The translations under genes and the position numbers were made by a program. Shown here piece after piece: positions 49,397-61,028 of a DNA stretch of 64,000 nucleotides. Location of the stretch: assembly GCA_026225945.1 (NCBI GenBank), contig JAMJFZ010000597.1:2598501-2662500 (forward strand), given 5' to 3'. Source of the DNA: Cricetomys ansorgei. Lineage: Eukaryota > Chordata > Mammalia > Rodentia > Nesomyidae. Within the stretch, counting starts at the first letter, position 1. Each line of letters opens with the position of its first letter. Under the pieces are notes generated by a model, which worked only from the letters and a program-made list of their open reading frames with translations, did not search any database and was not told the origin of the DNA.

Positions 49397-50229
49397 GGAA
49401 ACTCCAGTTTCTTATTCTTTGAAGATCACCAGCTGTGGTCACAAGAGTCATTTGCATGACTGATTTTTAAGAGCATGTTCCCCAATAGTTCTGAATTACT
49501 AAGCCAAAGCCAGTGCCACCAGCAGCTTTAATCCATCTACTATGTTTGGGAAACCCATGGCTCCTCTCCCTTAGGGAACTGCCCCCATTTCCAACCGCAT
49601 CCCATGGTGCTGCTAGGTAGTAGGAGTCATGGATATGAACTTCCCTCGTTCAGGTATTAGGCACAGGGTGGCAGCCTGACACTCTGAGCGACTTGCCCTT
49701 TTATCTGATTGCTCTGGTCCCTAGGTTTCAGAGCAGCTTCCACTGTGACTGGGGAAGGAATAAGGTAGGAAGAAAGGGATCGACAGCAAAGAGGGCTTGA
49801 CTAGTGCCCCAGTTGGCCAAGTCTGTCTCTGTGTTGTCCTGGCCTGGGCATTTCATAGTGATAGTGGATTAGCTAGAGTTTACAAAGTGAAATGTAGGAA
49901 AAGATGGATGGAAACAGGTTTCCTAATACTGGCCATAGTGGGCTGTTCCAGCCGAAAGCAGAAGTCCCTACACACCTGTCTGGTGCCTCCAGGAGGAATG
50001 AGTGGTTGTAGATACCCTGGCTCCATGGGAGTCGAAGTTGCTACCTTTGTGACCCTGGGTAGAGTAGCCGAATTGGGGGGTACCGCAGACTGCAGCCAGT
50101 GACTGGAACATTCCTTGGCCTTCTAGGTCTGGCTCCCAGTAGGAGGTGACCATAATGAAGGAGCCGCCAGGGTCAGCTGGAAGACCCATCCATCAGTGCC
50201 CTGTCTCCGGCTAAGCCTCCTGGCGGGGC

Positions 50230-50345
50230 TGCAGCTGGCAGCCTGGGCTTGGCAGTGATTCCATAATTGGAACCAGAGTCATTAAAAAGCCATTAATGTC
50301 TCCTTGCATGGTTATCATTTAGTGGAGCCTAGAACGGTGCCCATA
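50230..50345. other. Unique TAAT-rich stretch, candidate conserved element
   Basis: CCATAATTGG (50261-50270) and CATTAA/TTAATG inverted halves (50280-50285, 50293-50298) give homeodomain-type sites packed into about 60 bp without repeat sequence. Conservation is not testable here. Confidence 0.3.
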
Positions 50346-52289
50346 AGAGGGGCAGGCCTGGGAGGTGTGAGAAAGACAAATACCCCAGGAACCGTGCCAC
50401 GGTAGAGGAAGAGGCAGGGCTAGCCGGGTGGGGGTGGGGAGACAGCTTTGGTTCTGCTCCCCCTGGAGACAGCCATCATTATTGTCACTGTTCCTCAGGA
50501 CTAGCTGCCGTGCTGGGGATTCTTTTGTTATTCACCAGGGAGCTTGTCTGTGCCCAGAAGCATTGTCCTTTCTAGAATACCCTCCCAGTGCAAGCTTGTC
50601 ACCGCCCTGCGATTGTGATCTTCTGGGTACCCTTGCGGCTTTCTCTGTGTGTTATGTCCATGCTCAGAGCCTCTGTGTATGGGTGGGTTATTAGAAGACC
50701 TCCTTTGTGCATCTTCCTGAACCTAGAGGGGCTCGTTTCTCACCGTCACTCCCCTGCCAAGCACCATTCCCTCTGAACATACCGATGCAGAGTGAGGTGG
50801 CAATGGCTCTCTGGGCTCTTTTGATATAACTGTGACTTGAGAATCTCTAAAGATTGTGCCCTGTGTTCATCCTTCTCTGAAAGCCACGGATAAGTTCCTG
50901 CTATCTGTATCTTACCTGGTAACCAATGGTAGTAAAGCCTGTGGCTCATTGGCCTCCCAATCAGGAAATGTGGGGATAGTGGGAAAGGAAGTACTGGGCT
51001 CATGGAAAATAGCTTCTGACCGTAGACACAACTGCGTGGAATGTCTGAGGCAGTGTGACAGTTCCTGTGATGGGAAAACACCTCCCTGTGCCTCCCTGTG
51101 TGGCACAGGGCAGTGAAGTCACCACTCCCAGAAACATCTTTTCTTACCAAGCTGCCTTGGGAGCCTCCCTCTCTGGAGATGGCTTTGCTGAGGTGCACCT
51201 TCTCTTTTCTAGAGAAATGCATATTCTTTGTTCTGCTTAGACAAGACCAGTACCTGGGGATGACCCAGGTAGCTGCCTCTGTCCCCAGCACCGCCCTCTG
51301 AAAGAACGCAGCCTGTGACGTGCTAGTAAAGGTAAAAATATCCTTTCCTACAGGCACAGAGGAAGCCAATACTGACCTATGGAGATCACACAGGGACTTC
51401 TGAGGCCAGGCCATTGCATACAGATGCAAGGACCAGAGGCTGCTGGGCCCAACCAGAGCATGTCTGGACCTCAGACCCTTCTGCTTCTGCCAGCAAGTGT
51501 CATTGGATAGAGTCCTTACTGCATTTTCACCCAGTCTAAAAGCAGTAAGCAAGTGTGCATTGCTATGGACCTTAGTGGACAGTGAGGCTTGGGTATCAGT
51601 TTCAGGGAATGCTCTACTTTGTGCCACTGGTGCGAGTAGTAGACGCAGTAGGGAGCTGTGGCCTCTCAGACCTTTGTGGGCCCTTAGTGTCTTGGTTGCC
51701 TGACATCTGTGCTCTCTCTAGAGTTCTAAGTGACCTGGATCTTTAGAGGTGCCGCCCAGGGTCATTGTGCCTTTCATGGCAAGATGCTCACCAATTCAGC
51801 CAGCCCCAAGGTTTCAGCAGCTCGTTAAACTGGCCTTGGGTCCTGGTAACATGTCCAGGAGCCCCAGATGCAGCCATGCTCTTGGGCAGGAGACTGTCTT
51901 GGGAAGACTGAGGCTTAAAAGCTTGCCCATGTTGCTGTGTTCCAGGAACCGAGGGTTTGGTAAACGAGTCCATTTTGTACACAGCCCTACATCACAGTTG
52001 GGGCTCCTCTGATGTGCAGATCTATCCAGGGGTACAAGGAGAAGGCCTTCCCAGGCGCCAAGTAAGTTAGGACGGCTGTCAGTTAAAATGGTTCATAGTA
52101 GTCGTCGGTGGCTGGGGAGGTGAGTGGCGATGGATGGTTAGCCCTGCGAGTAGTTTAAGGGACCCTGTAGGTTCAGCTGTCAGAAAGTAATCATGGCTTC
52201 ACCTCATTTTTTGGAGTGATTTTGACCTTTTCTTTTCCTGTCCACATACGTACTGTACTCATCTTTACACAAGCAAGCCTAAGTCTTTT

Positions 52290-52466
52290 TTTGTTTCGTT
52301 TTACTTTTTGTTTTTCCCAGACAGGGTTTCTCTGTTGTACCTCTGACTGCCCTGGAACTCACTCTGTAGACCAGGCTGGCCTCAAACTCAGCAGACCCGC
52401 CTGCCTCTGCCTCCCGTGTGCTGGGATTAAAGGCATGTGCCAGCGCCTCCCCCACCACCGCTGGGC
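52290..52466 (-). repeat. B1 SINE, antisense
   Basis: CAGACAGGGTTTCTCTGTTG, CCTGGAACTCACTCTGTAGA and GTGCTGGGATTAAAGGCATG with a T-rich tail. Confidence 0.92.
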
Positions 52467-53387
52467 TCAACCTACTTCTTGACATAGGTGTCTGCACACA
52501 TGTGCTCATACAGGAGATCCACTCATACACTTCTTTACAGCCTCCCACAAACCTGATGTACTCAGGCCTGCTTGAGCAGGCCCCGCCCCCCCAGGCCTGG
52601 TTCAGCTTGACTCCAGCATAATTGTGAGAGGCAGCCTGGGGCTTCCGGAGCTCCTGGCCTCAGGTTCCACTTCCACCCCAGCGGCATCCCGAGTTGGCCT
52701 TTCATAGAATTTGAGCCTGGGGTGTCTTGATCTAGCAAGAAAGCTAAGTGGTTTAAATCACTAGTTCTTATTCATATTCTGCCTTCCTTAGAAGCAGGGA
52801 CAGTGTGTGAGAAGAGGCTGCCTGGCCTAAGACTGGTGGGACTCAAGGATCTGATTTCTTTGGTACTACCTGTGCCGTGTCTGTGACCAGGGAAGGACTA
52901 ATGGTGATTTGCTGAACTGTGCATTAGTCAGTTGTGTCTCCTCTGCAGTTATTCTTTCCTAGCTCTGGCCTTGTCCTGGGGAAACTAGTTGTCATTTTAG
53001 CCACTCCCAAATGAGGGTGCTATGCCCTCTTTAGGGGATCAGGGGCTGTGTCAGTACCCTGCCCCCCTACTCCTGCTTGGGAGCCAGGAGTTTGGGATAG
53101 GGAAATGACTTGCCCCAGAGGATCCAGCTTTTTCAGAAAAAGGATGGAAAGAAGGAAGAAGCGGATGAGATGGGGGAACTGTGAGAAGCAAGTCCTGGCA
53201 GCCTTCTTGGGATTGGCTAGTAACTGACGGCCCTGCTTGGGCTCTGGTTATCTCAGGCCTGACCCTGCTCAGGGATCTGAAGGAGTTTCATCCAGTTCTC
53301 ACCAGGGCCAGCCTAGGTTGGAAGTCCTTGGGTAATAGAGATGAATAAATTACCAACATGACAGAAATATGGCTTGACCCACGTTTT

Positions 53388-53556
53388 CTTGTTTTTTTTG
53401 TTTTGGTTTGGTTTTGATTTTTTGAGACAGGGTTTCTCTGTTGTAATTCTGGCTGTCCTGGAACTCACTCTGTAGACCAGGCTGGCCTTGAAAGAGATCT
53501 GCTGCCTGTCTCCTGAGTGCTGGGATTAAAGACGTGCATTACCACCGCCTGGCTTC
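53388..53556 (-). repeat. B1 SINE, antisense
   Basis: TTGAGACAGGGTTTCTCTGT, GTCCTGGAACTCACTCTGTA and AGTGCTGGGATTAAAGACGT. A second, older B1-like copy follows to about 53668 and an ID/B4-type antisense fragment at 53676-53748, forming a SINE cluster about 170 bp before exon 2. Confidence 0.9.
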
Positions 53557-53748
53557 TGTTTTTTTAAAACAGGGTCTCATGTAGTCCGGACTGACCTTGA
53601 ACTCCTGTCCTACTGTCTCAACCATTCTAGTGCTAGGATTACAGGAGTGATCCACCACACCCATTCTGAAGGCTTCGTTTTGATTGTGCTGGGATCAGAC
53701 CCAGGGCCTTATGTACACTAGGCAAGTGCTCCGCCACTGGAGGACACC
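53557..53748 (-). repeat. Older B1-like copy plus ID/B4 fragment, antisense
   Basis: AAACAGGGTCTCATGTAGTC...GTGCTAGGATTACAGGAGTG is B1-like. GGGATCAGACCCAGGGCCTT...AGGCAAGTGCTCCGCCACTG is the reverse complement of an ID-type head. Confidence 0.75.
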
Positions 53749-53917
53749 CCGTCTCTTGTCTTGAATTAGCTCCTAGATGGCAGCTTCTGTTCTTTCTCCC
53801 TCCACCACGCAGACTCACTGGGAACCATGATAGGAGTTGTAAAAGAATGGGGTGGGTTCTGGGCCACCTCCTGGCACCCCATTGGGCAGCTCTGAATGCC
53901 TTTCTCTCCCTCTACAG

Positions 53918-53969
53918 TGTCCTAGATGATGAGGGAAGCAACCTCAGGCAGCAGAAGCTTGACCGGCAG
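53918..53969 (+). CDS. Tub: Tubby exon 2, first exon shared by both isoforms
   Basis: This 52-nt exon completes the split codon with T (Ser13 in the short form, Gly39 in the long form) and encodes VLDDEGSNLRQQKLDRQ. The acceptor is TCTCCCTCTACAG and the donor is CAG|GTAAGT, the best donor of the gene. It ends in phase 0 at short-form residue 30. The charged helix-prone segment belongs to the N-terminal region that, in the Tubby/TULP3 family, contacts IFT-A. Confidence 0.97.
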
Positions 53970-54331
53970 GTAAGTGTGGCTGGGGCCCGTGAGAAGACAG
54001 ACTCTCTGCTGGCTGTCTAGGAGCAATGAGCCCCTCCTCCTTGGATGAACCCCATCTGATGGGGTAGAGAAGTGAACTCTCTCCTTTGCCAGCTCTGTAT
54101 TATCATTGTATTAACCCTACCCCAGACCTTACCTCTTCTACCAGGCTGGCAGCTAGTCACAGGGTGCCAGCAGCATGTGGCCAAACCCAGAGAGGGCTAG
54201 AAATCCAGTACAACTTCTGGAACCTAGCCCAGTGATCCTTTTAGCCCCACTGTGGGAACCCTTCTTCTTGGAGGAGATGGTGGGCTAGTCTACCTCTGTG
54301 CCTGCTCTGTGCCTGCCCTGTGCCTTCGTAG
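53970..54331 (+). other. Tub: Intron 2
   Basis: 362 bp of unique sequence; acceptor TGTGCCTTCGTAG. No feature seen. Confidence 0.9.
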
Positions 54332-54494
54332 CGGGCCCTGTTGGAGCAGAAGCAGAAGAAGAAGCGCCAGGAGCCCCTGATGGTGCAGGCCAATGCAGAT
54401 GGGCGGCCCCGGAGCCGGCGGGCCCGGCAGTCAGAGGAGCAAGCCCCCCTGGTGGAGTCCTACCTCAGCAGCAGTGGCAGTACCAGCTACCAAG
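54332..54494 (+). CDS. Tub: Tubby exon 3
   Basis: Encodes [20 protein letters not shown] and onward to SSSGSTSYQ, short-form residues 31-84 plus one base. The basic run K39-K-K-R42 is the N-terminal nuclear localisation signal described for mouse Tubby. A second basic patch, RPRSRRARQ, follows. The donor CAAG|GTAGAC is weak, and reading through it would continue open for about 50 codons before a stop. Confidence 0.97.
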
Positions 54495-55146
54495 GTAGAC
54501 TCTGCCTCTGCCCCGGGAACAGCCAGCCTAGGGAATCCCCTGCACTGGGGTACCACACCCTGGGAACCAAGGGTGGTAGGAGGTCTTGGGGGACTAGTCA
54601 TATAGGGTTTGCCCAGGCTGAACATTGTCTCCGGCCCAGGTAGACAGCTGAGTGAGGCAAGCAGAGGCACATCCTTAGCCTTGGGCTCCTGTTTATGTTC
54701 AGACTATTACCTCCTGAGTCAGATTCTGAGGCCAGAAGTCTCAAACTAGATGGATCGCGAGTTCCAAGGTCCAGGTTTCTCATCTGAAGCATGTCATTGA
54801 GATCCTGTGACCACCAGCATTCTCTCCTGTGAGGAATCCCTCTCCCATCCTCCTGCCTCACACAGGCTAGGAACTCCTGGGTCATCTGAGCTCTTGCATA
54901 TTCAGCATGGCTGGCTTCTGACCTGTAGGTCGCTGCTCTGGGTGAGGGCCCCTTCAGGGCTGCCGTCCTTACAGTTAGTTTTCAGCAGAGCCCACTCTGT
55001 GGAAGTTCTCGAAGCTCATCCTGCCCAGGTGTGCTCTTTGCATCTGGGTACCCAGGACTTTCTCCTGGTTAGCTTAGATTAGGTTCAGTGCCCCAGGGTT
55101 TGTGAGAGAGAAGGCAGGAAGTAGGAGATAGACAGACATAGTCTTT

Positions 55147-55161
55147 ACTGCCCTCTGCTGG
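55147..55161 (-). promoter_or_regulatory. CTCF-consensus motif
   Basis: The minus strand reads CCAGCAGAGGGCAGT, matching CCASYAGRKGGCRSY at all 15 positions. Occupancy is not known. Confidence 0.55.
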
Positions 55162-56061
55162 GCTGGTGCCAACCATGCAGGTGACTGCTCCCAGCACAGT
55201 AGTAATGGGAGTTGGGCCATGGGTACCTGCTTGGCTTTGGGGGGGTAAGACAGGAAAGACCTAAGCAGTGCTTTCTTCCTTTTGTGGTTCCTGACCTGAC
55301 CTGGAGCCTCCAGCCACGTTCAACTGCTTGTAGTGTTTTAAGCTCAGGGATGGCTTTTCTAACCACTGGTCCTGTCCCCCTGCCTTACAGTGTATCAGTT
55401 TCTTCCCTGTGTTCTGCTAGCTCAGCCCTTAGCTCACCCCAACGCCGTCTTGAAACTTTAAAGGGAAGAAGTTTGATGACCTTCACCTGTTGCATAGGTC
55501 CTGTCTTGGCACACTGTGTAAGGTTGGTCTCGTCCATGCACGCACACACCCTGTGTGGAAATCCACTTCATGCCTGATAATGAAGGCTATCCCTGGGCAT
55601 TTGCCAGGGCTGAGCATGGCATTAGCTACCTGACTTGCTCTGTTGTAATTTCATCTGGGAAGACAGCCACTGTCTTTGGTCCTGTGCAGCCTGCCTTGCC
55701 CTTTATCATGGCAAGACTCGCTCATAGATGTGGCAAGCCTCTTATCCTCTCATACTTTTTGCTTCACTTGTGAAAAGGGGGAATCTGCCTTGGAGCTTGG
55801 AAAATGGAAGAAGCCACAATGTGTCCCAGGGCCCAAACTCAGGTGATTGTGGTTCCCTGCTAAGATCAGAATAGGTGAGGCCTTAGGAGCCTTGTCCACG
55901 CCGTACACTGGGCATCTGGAGGTCCTTGTCACTTCTCTGGGGACCATGGTCTTTGTCCAGCTCTGAGTGATGGATACAGCCAGGAGAGGCTGCTGCACAC
56001 CCGCTGCTTGACCTGGACCCATGCTTCTGAGCCAGCCCACTGGCTTTAGCTACCTTGTGGT

Positions 56062-56076
56062 CTGCCCTCTGCTGGC
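56062..56076 (-). promoter_or_regulatory. CTCF-like motif, 14 of 15
   Basis: The minus strand reads CCAGCAGAGGGCAGA, which matches CCASYAGRKGGCRSY except at the last position. It has the same orientation as the motif 0.9 kb upstream. Confidence 0.4.
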
Positions 56077-56953
56077 TCTTGGTGTTAATGCAGGTTCTCA
56101 CTCCCAGGGGTGGTAAGAACTGACACTCCCAGAGGTGTTTGACCTGGTGCCAAGATCATTCATGCTACACAGCCATGAATCTCCTAAATATTCAGTGAAG
56201 GGATGTGGACTGGTGGCTGTGAGTCTGCTGAATGAGCAGACAGGTGTGGTCTCTGTTTCCATGGAGCTTCTGATCTAGGTGGTTACGGTGTACCTTGTGG
56301 AAGAAGCCAGGCTGTGTGAGGAGGTGGCCAGGCACCAGCTCTCACTAGGCAGTGGGGAACGGTGTCTCTGGAGCTTCCAGGAAGTAGGAATTAATCAGAG
56401 TGGAAAGATAATGCAAGCGAGGGTCCCATAATATAAAAGGAACGTGGTTCATGCAAGGCGTTAAGCCAGTCTGCTGTGCTGGATGGCAGAGTGTGTGGTG
56501 AGGTTGAGGAAGGAGATGGAGGAACCTGCCAGGCATGAGGCTGCTGATAGTTGTCTTACAAGCATGCATAAACTGTTCGTAGTGAGCAGATTATCCTTTC
56601 TGATATTTCCCTGGTGGTGTACCTAGCTCTTTGTTTCATAGAGCCCCTCCCCCCTCACACTGGATCCCATGGGCTCAGCACCCAACAGAAGACACAGCAT
56701 TTGTGTCCTTCCTGTCCTCCATGGTTCAGTCTCATGACCCTCCCCCTGCACTTGCCAAGGCTCAGAACAGTTGGGTGACATAGAACTTTGGTTCCTGGCT
56801 ATGGACTTCACTGTAGCTGGCTCAGGGCCCCATGATCTTTGCCTGGTTGAGATGAGTGGGTTGACGACTGGGGCTGTAGGGGAGCTGTGGTCAAGAGGGA
56901 GCTCTGATCTCACCCGATACCCGTTTCTCTGTCCTGGGTTCTCTTCCGAGCAG

Positions 56954-57097
56954 TTCAAGAAGCCGACTCACTTGCCAGTGTGCAGCTGGGAGCCACTCGC
57001 CCACCAGCACCAGCCTCAGCCAAGAAAGCCAAGGCCGCAGCTGCATCAGGGGGCCAGGGTGGGGCCCCCAAGAAGGAGAAGAAGGGAAAGCATAAAG
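56954..57097 (+). CDS. Tub: Tubby exon 4
   Basis: With the G of exon 3 it encodes [20 protein letters not shown], then an Ala/Lys-rich stretch ([14 protein letters not shown]) and a basic end, KKEKKGKHK (to residue 132 plus one base). It is 144 nt with phase 1 at both ends, so skipping would keep the frame. The donor AAAG|GTTAGC is weak. This region is low complexity and poorly conserved in the family compared with the tubby domain. Confidence 0.97.
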
Positions 57098-58311
57098 GTT
57101 AGCCTGACTTCTCAGACCTCCCAGAGGCCTGGCCTCACTGTGGGGTTGGGGCTTATCCTGACTTTGAGGTGGCATAGTATGAGCAGTCTCATTGAGTGCG
57201 AACTCAGGCCCATAGTGCCCATCTGTAGGCCTTGGCTATCTCAAGAGTACCTTGGCTAGTTTGTGGGTATAGAAGGACTTGTTAAATTGCCAGAAAGAAA
57301 AGTATAGCTTAGCTGTGGCTCGGGACCACCTCTTCCTCCCAGCCTACCTCAGCCTGAGCTCCCTCCGTCCAGTCCCATGAGCCAGGATCCTTCCTTTAGT
57401 GGAAGCTCCTGCAGCAGTTACTGTCAGCTCTGCCTTGTCATGTGGATGTCTCCCAATTCCTGCCCTGTTCCCAGGACTCTCGGACCCACAGACCAGTGTG
57501 TTCTCTCTGCTCCTCAGTCTAACACTGATCCTAGGGATCAATGACAGTGATGGTGGCCACTCCCCCAAGTCCTGATTCCTGGCTACTATTTTTTATTCAA
57601 TCCTTGTTCATGGCCTTTGATTTCTATACCCTTGTGTCAGAGAATCCTCGGAGTTTTGGAGCTTGCTATAGCACTGAGCCAAGCTCAGCCAGGCAGAGAG
57701 AGGCTGCCACCTGTGGGCCAGGTCTTGTTTCTGTTACTAAAGCTGTGGTTCCTTGGGCAAGAAACATAAAGAAGCCAGGCTCTGCAAGAGAATGCCAGGC
57801 ACATTGGATAGGAGGCCATGTGCTTGAGAAGATGACTAGGTGCCAATCACAGACTTTGAGGGGGGCCCTGTTTTTAACAATGTACCCAAGTGTACTGTAC
57901 ATGTGTGAGCGTGTGAAGAGAGAACATCAGTGTGTGTGACTTGTAGCTGGCTGTGCCCGGGAAGGGCTGCTGCCCTCGACTGTGGTTGGGATTGATCCTT
58001 GTTTTCTGTCTTATTCTTTCACTGTCTAGTTGATTTTGTAGATGGTTACTGTCCGTCTTAAGGATGTGGATTATTTCAGACCAACCCTTGGCAGTTATCT
58101 GGGAGGGAAGAACAGAAGAAATGGAGCCCACGTCCCTTTGCAGTTTACCAAGGATTAACAGGCTGACAGCAGTCATTAGTTTTTTAGAGACCAGTTTTAC
58201 AAATAAGGTTTAGCAGAGGGTCCCATCCCCCGTCCCTCCCCCTTCTTGGACACCTGAGAATCCAGGCTTTCCTCTCCCTCTGGATGTAACTCAGGAGTCT
58301 CTGGCCTGCAG
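57098..58311 (+). other. Tub: Intron 4
   Basis: 1.2 kb of mostly unique sequence; acceptor GTCTCTGGCCTGCAG. No repeat or other feature recognised with confidence. Confidence 0.9.
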
Positions 58312-58479
58312 GCACCAGCGGGCCAGCAACTCTGGCAGAAGACAAGTCTGAGGCCCAAGACCCAGTGCAGATCCTGACTGTGGGACAGTCAGACCACGCC
58401 AAGGATGCGGGGGAGACAGCAGCCGGTGGGGGCACTCGGCCCAGCGGGCAGGACCTCCGTGCCACGATGCAGAGGAAGG
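58312..58479 (+). CDS. Tub: Tubby exon 5 (cassette-compatible)
   Basis: Encodes [40 protein letters not shown] and a stretch ending RATMQRK, residues 133-188 plus one base. It is 168 nt and phase 1 at both ends; an isoform lacking exon 5 is known in mouse Tub, which fits the symmetric phase. The donor is GTGAGC. The segment is hydrophilic and likely disordered. Confidence 0.97.
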
Positions 58480-59449
58480 GTGAGCCCCACAGGGGCCCAG
58501 CTGGGACCAAAGCTCAGTCCCAAGTTCCTAGATGCACTCTTCTCCAGGAACACAGCCTTCCGCTGTTCTGTCTAGCCCTTCCCTGGATGTGGGGGAGGGG
58601 CATTCTTGGAGTCAGACAAGAAGTTTGGGGCCAGGGCTCCTGGTAAGGCCAAGTTAAGAGGAAGAGGTATGAACTGGGGCAGCCTGCCATCAGCCTCACC
58701 CTATCTGTGGCCCCATGAGACCCAGGTTCTCAGGAAGATTTCATTTTCCTTTTGCCTGTTAGAAGAAGTTGCCCATTTGTCTGCTGAGCTGCTGGGAAGT
58801 AGGGCAGGTCCTCCCTGGAAACCCGCTGCCCAATTTCTCCACATGAGCCCTAGCCCCAGGGAATCCTGGGTGCGGCCTGCCAGATTCACACACGTGAGGA
58901 ACCAACTCAAAGAGTGCTTTCATTAGGAAAGAACTTTTGAGGCCACTCGGGGTGGCATTCTGGGTCAGGGAAGAGGACTCTGCTGGGGAAAGCAGAGCCA
59001 GTCCCACCCACAGCTTGAGTGAGAGTCTAAGAGTCCCTGCCAGTCTGTGACCTTTGCCATCCATGGCCTCTAGTAGACTGGAAATCAGAAACGGAGGTTT
59101 CCTGTTCAGGTTCAGCTCAGCTTAGGCTTTGGTCCCCGAGACACAGGGCTGATGTAACCGCTAGTGAAGAAGGGATGTGCTGCAGGGACTGAGCTAAAAC
59201 TGGGTGGCAGGGATGCATCCCAAGGAGACTCGTGACAAGTCCCAGTTCATGTGTGCACTGGAGCGAACATGTGTCCTTGTATGTGTCTGGATGAGTGGGA
59301 GATCACACAGCATGTGCGGGAGTGAGCAGAAGGTTGTGAGCGCCTGGGTGTGGGCGAGTCAGCGTCTGAGCGTGCGCCTACTCGTGACCACTTACATTCT
59401 CACAGTAGAGCCTGCCTGCTCAGCCCTCCCTGCTCTCTGCTTGCCACAG
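58480..59449 (+). other. Tub: Intron 5
   Basis: 970 bp of unique sequence; acceptor CTGCTTGCCACAG. A TG-rich patch near 59245-59300 is the only structure seen. Confidence 0.9.
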
Positions 59450-59568
59450 GCATCTCCAGCAGCATGAGCTTTGATGAGGAAGAGGATGAGGATGAAAACA
59501 GCTCCAGCTCCTCCCAGCTAAACAGCAACACCCGCCCTAGTTCTGCCACTAGCAGAAAGTCCACCAGG
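59450..59568 (+). CDS. Tub: Tubby exon 6, Ser/acidic linker
   Basis: Encodes [20 protein letters not shown], then [19 protein letters not shown] after the split Gly189, up to residue 228 and phase 0. The acidic block followed by a Ser run is the flexible linker before the tubby domain and differs slightly in length and composition between mammals. The donor AGG|GTGAGT is strong. Confidence 0.97.
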
Positions 59569-59918
59569 GTGAGTGACGGAGGAGCAGCCTTCCATCTCCT
59601 GTAGGAGGCTGACATCAGTGGTTACGTCCACGTATGGGTGGTGTTCCAGTTTGTTTTCTGTTGTGATAAAACACTGACCTGAAGCATCTTGGAGAGGAAA
59701 GGGTTTATTTGGCTTACACTGTCAGGTCACAATCCGTCATTGAGGGAATGCAGGCAGCACCTATGGAGGAACGGTTTGCTGGCTTACTTCCAGGCTCATG
59801 CTCAGTTAGCTTTCTTATTCAGCCTGAGCCCACCTGCCCAAGGACGGTACCACACACCAAGACCATCCATCATAGACAGGGCCACAGGTCAGTTTGATAT
59901 GGACAACCACCCTCCCAA

Positions 59919-59972
<54 letters not shown>

Positions 59973-60432
59973 CACACACCCCCACACACCTCTACTTCCT
60001 GACTCTGCTGCGTCAAATTGATAGATAAACTAGGGCATGAGGTAGTTATTTGTATGTGACAACGTTATGAGGTACTGCCTTTCCTTGGGCTAGGTGTCTA
60101 TATGAAGCTTCTCCTGCTGGTCTCTTCTGGTCTCTTCTGCTTCTCCATTGTGCCTCCTGCCTCTTCAACAAGGTCAAGGGGTTAGGGTGCAGGGAGAGCC
60201 AGACTTGGGCAGGATGGTCCCCTGAGGACCTGCTTTTATCCCTAACTCCAGGAACTGCTGAGGAAAGGGAAAGACTAGGAGAAGCTCCTGACCCCAGGGC
60301 AGATGACCACATCCACATCCCAGGGATCCTGACATACCTCTCATCCGCTCAGTCAGGAGGCGGACTTTTGTCCTAGACCACCAATCTTAAGTGTAGAGTC
60401 CTTTCGACTTAGGCTTCTTCCCCTCACCATAG
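59569..60432 (+). other. Tub: Intron 6
   Basis: 864 bp, acceptor CCCCTCACCATAG. Nearly half is one rodent interspersed repeat with a long (AC)n tract. Confidence 0.9.
59643..60037 (+). repeat. Rodent interspersed repeat containing (AC)n
   Basis: The repeat begins GTTTTCTGTTGTGATAAAAC, continues GGAGAGGAAAGGGTTTATTT and ends near CTGCGTCAAATTGATAGATAAACTAG. An (AC)n tract at 59921-59970, with CCCACACACC variants to 59990, lies inside it. It looks like the family seen at 34452; I am not certain of its name. Confidence 0.7.
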
Positions 60433-60630
60433 GAGGCAGCCTCAGCCCCCAGCCCAGCAGCTCCGGAGCCGCCAGTGGAGATTGAGGTCCAGGATCTAGA
60501 GGAGTTTGCTCTGCGGCCAGCTCCTCAAGGGATCACCATCAAGTGCCGCATCACTAGGGACAAGAAGGGGATGGACCGGGGCATGTACCCCACCTACTTT
60601 CTGCACCTAGACCGTGAGGATGGCAAGAAG
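60433..60630 (+). CDS. Tub: Tubby exon 7, start of tubby domain
   Basis: 198 nt, phase 0 at both ends, residues 229-294. After a Pro/Ala-rich lead ([19 protein letters not shown]) the tubby domain begins with [20 protein letters not shown] and continues [20 protein letters not shown] and REDGKK. In the tubby fold these form the first strands of the 12-stranded barrel around a hydrophobic helix. Donor AAG|GTGAGG. Confidence 0.98.
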
Positions 60631-60915
60631 GTGAGGAGGTTCTTTTGGTCATGTATTTTCAGTTTGAAGGCCTAGAGGCTAGAATTCGAGGGAAGCTCAG
60701 TTCTGATACTAGCTTCTCAGTTCTCCAGGGAAATAAGTGTTTGTTCTGTGTGGACTCATGTACGGGCTTGTCAGTGCTTGTGTGTGCGCACACATAATGT
60801 ATTGGGGAGATGAAGCAAAGTGATCGCTCGTGTGTGAACCCAGGTGTGTGAGTGGCCACCATGATTGTGGGCCAAAGGCTGGATCTGGAATGTGGTATTG
60901 CTTTACTCTTTTAAG

Positions 60916-61028
60916 GTGTTCCTCCTGGCGGGAAGGAAGAGAAAGAAGAGTAAAACTTCCAATTACCTCATCTCTGTGGACCCAACAGACTTGTCTCGGG
61001 GAGGCGACAGCTATATCGGGAAATTACG
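60916..61028 (+). CDS. Tub: Tubby exon 8, PI(4,5)P2-binding segment
   Basis: Encodes [20 protein letters not shown], then [17 protein letters not shown] and two bases of Arg332. The basic cluster R301-KRKK305 is the second nuclear signal. Lys330 and Arg332, identified in the mouse crystal structure as ligands of PI(4,5)P2, are both present; Arg332 is split across the intron (CG|G). The donor CG|GTACCA is a poor match to consensus. Confidence 0.98.

Larger units (their letters stand above)
45463..53917 (+). other. Tub: Intron 1 of short isoform
   Basis: This 8.5-kb intron has the acceptor TCCCTCTACAG. It contains a poly-G run near 46746-46761, a TC/ACTC microsatellite, one B3 and several B1 elements (listed), and a unique TAAT-rich segment at 50230-50340. 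No additional exon is recognised. Confidence 0.8.
54495..56953 (+). other. Tub: Intron 3
   Basis: 2.46 kb, acceptor TTCTCTTCCGAGCAG. Mostly unique sequence, unusually poor in SINEs. CTCF-like motifs lie at 55147-55161 and 56062-56076. No coding exon is recognised. Confidence 0.85.

Noticed and set aside
50746..51627. 293-codon ORF on the minus strand in intron 1
   Set aside because: No recognisable domain or family; the composition looks like chance in stop-poor unique sequence. I cannot exclude an unknown retrocopy, but nothing supports one.
54341..54643. ORF starting [10 protein letters not shown] as an independent gene
   Set aside because: It is Tub exon 3 read from an internal Met (in the Tub frame) and past the weak donor at 54494 into intron 3.
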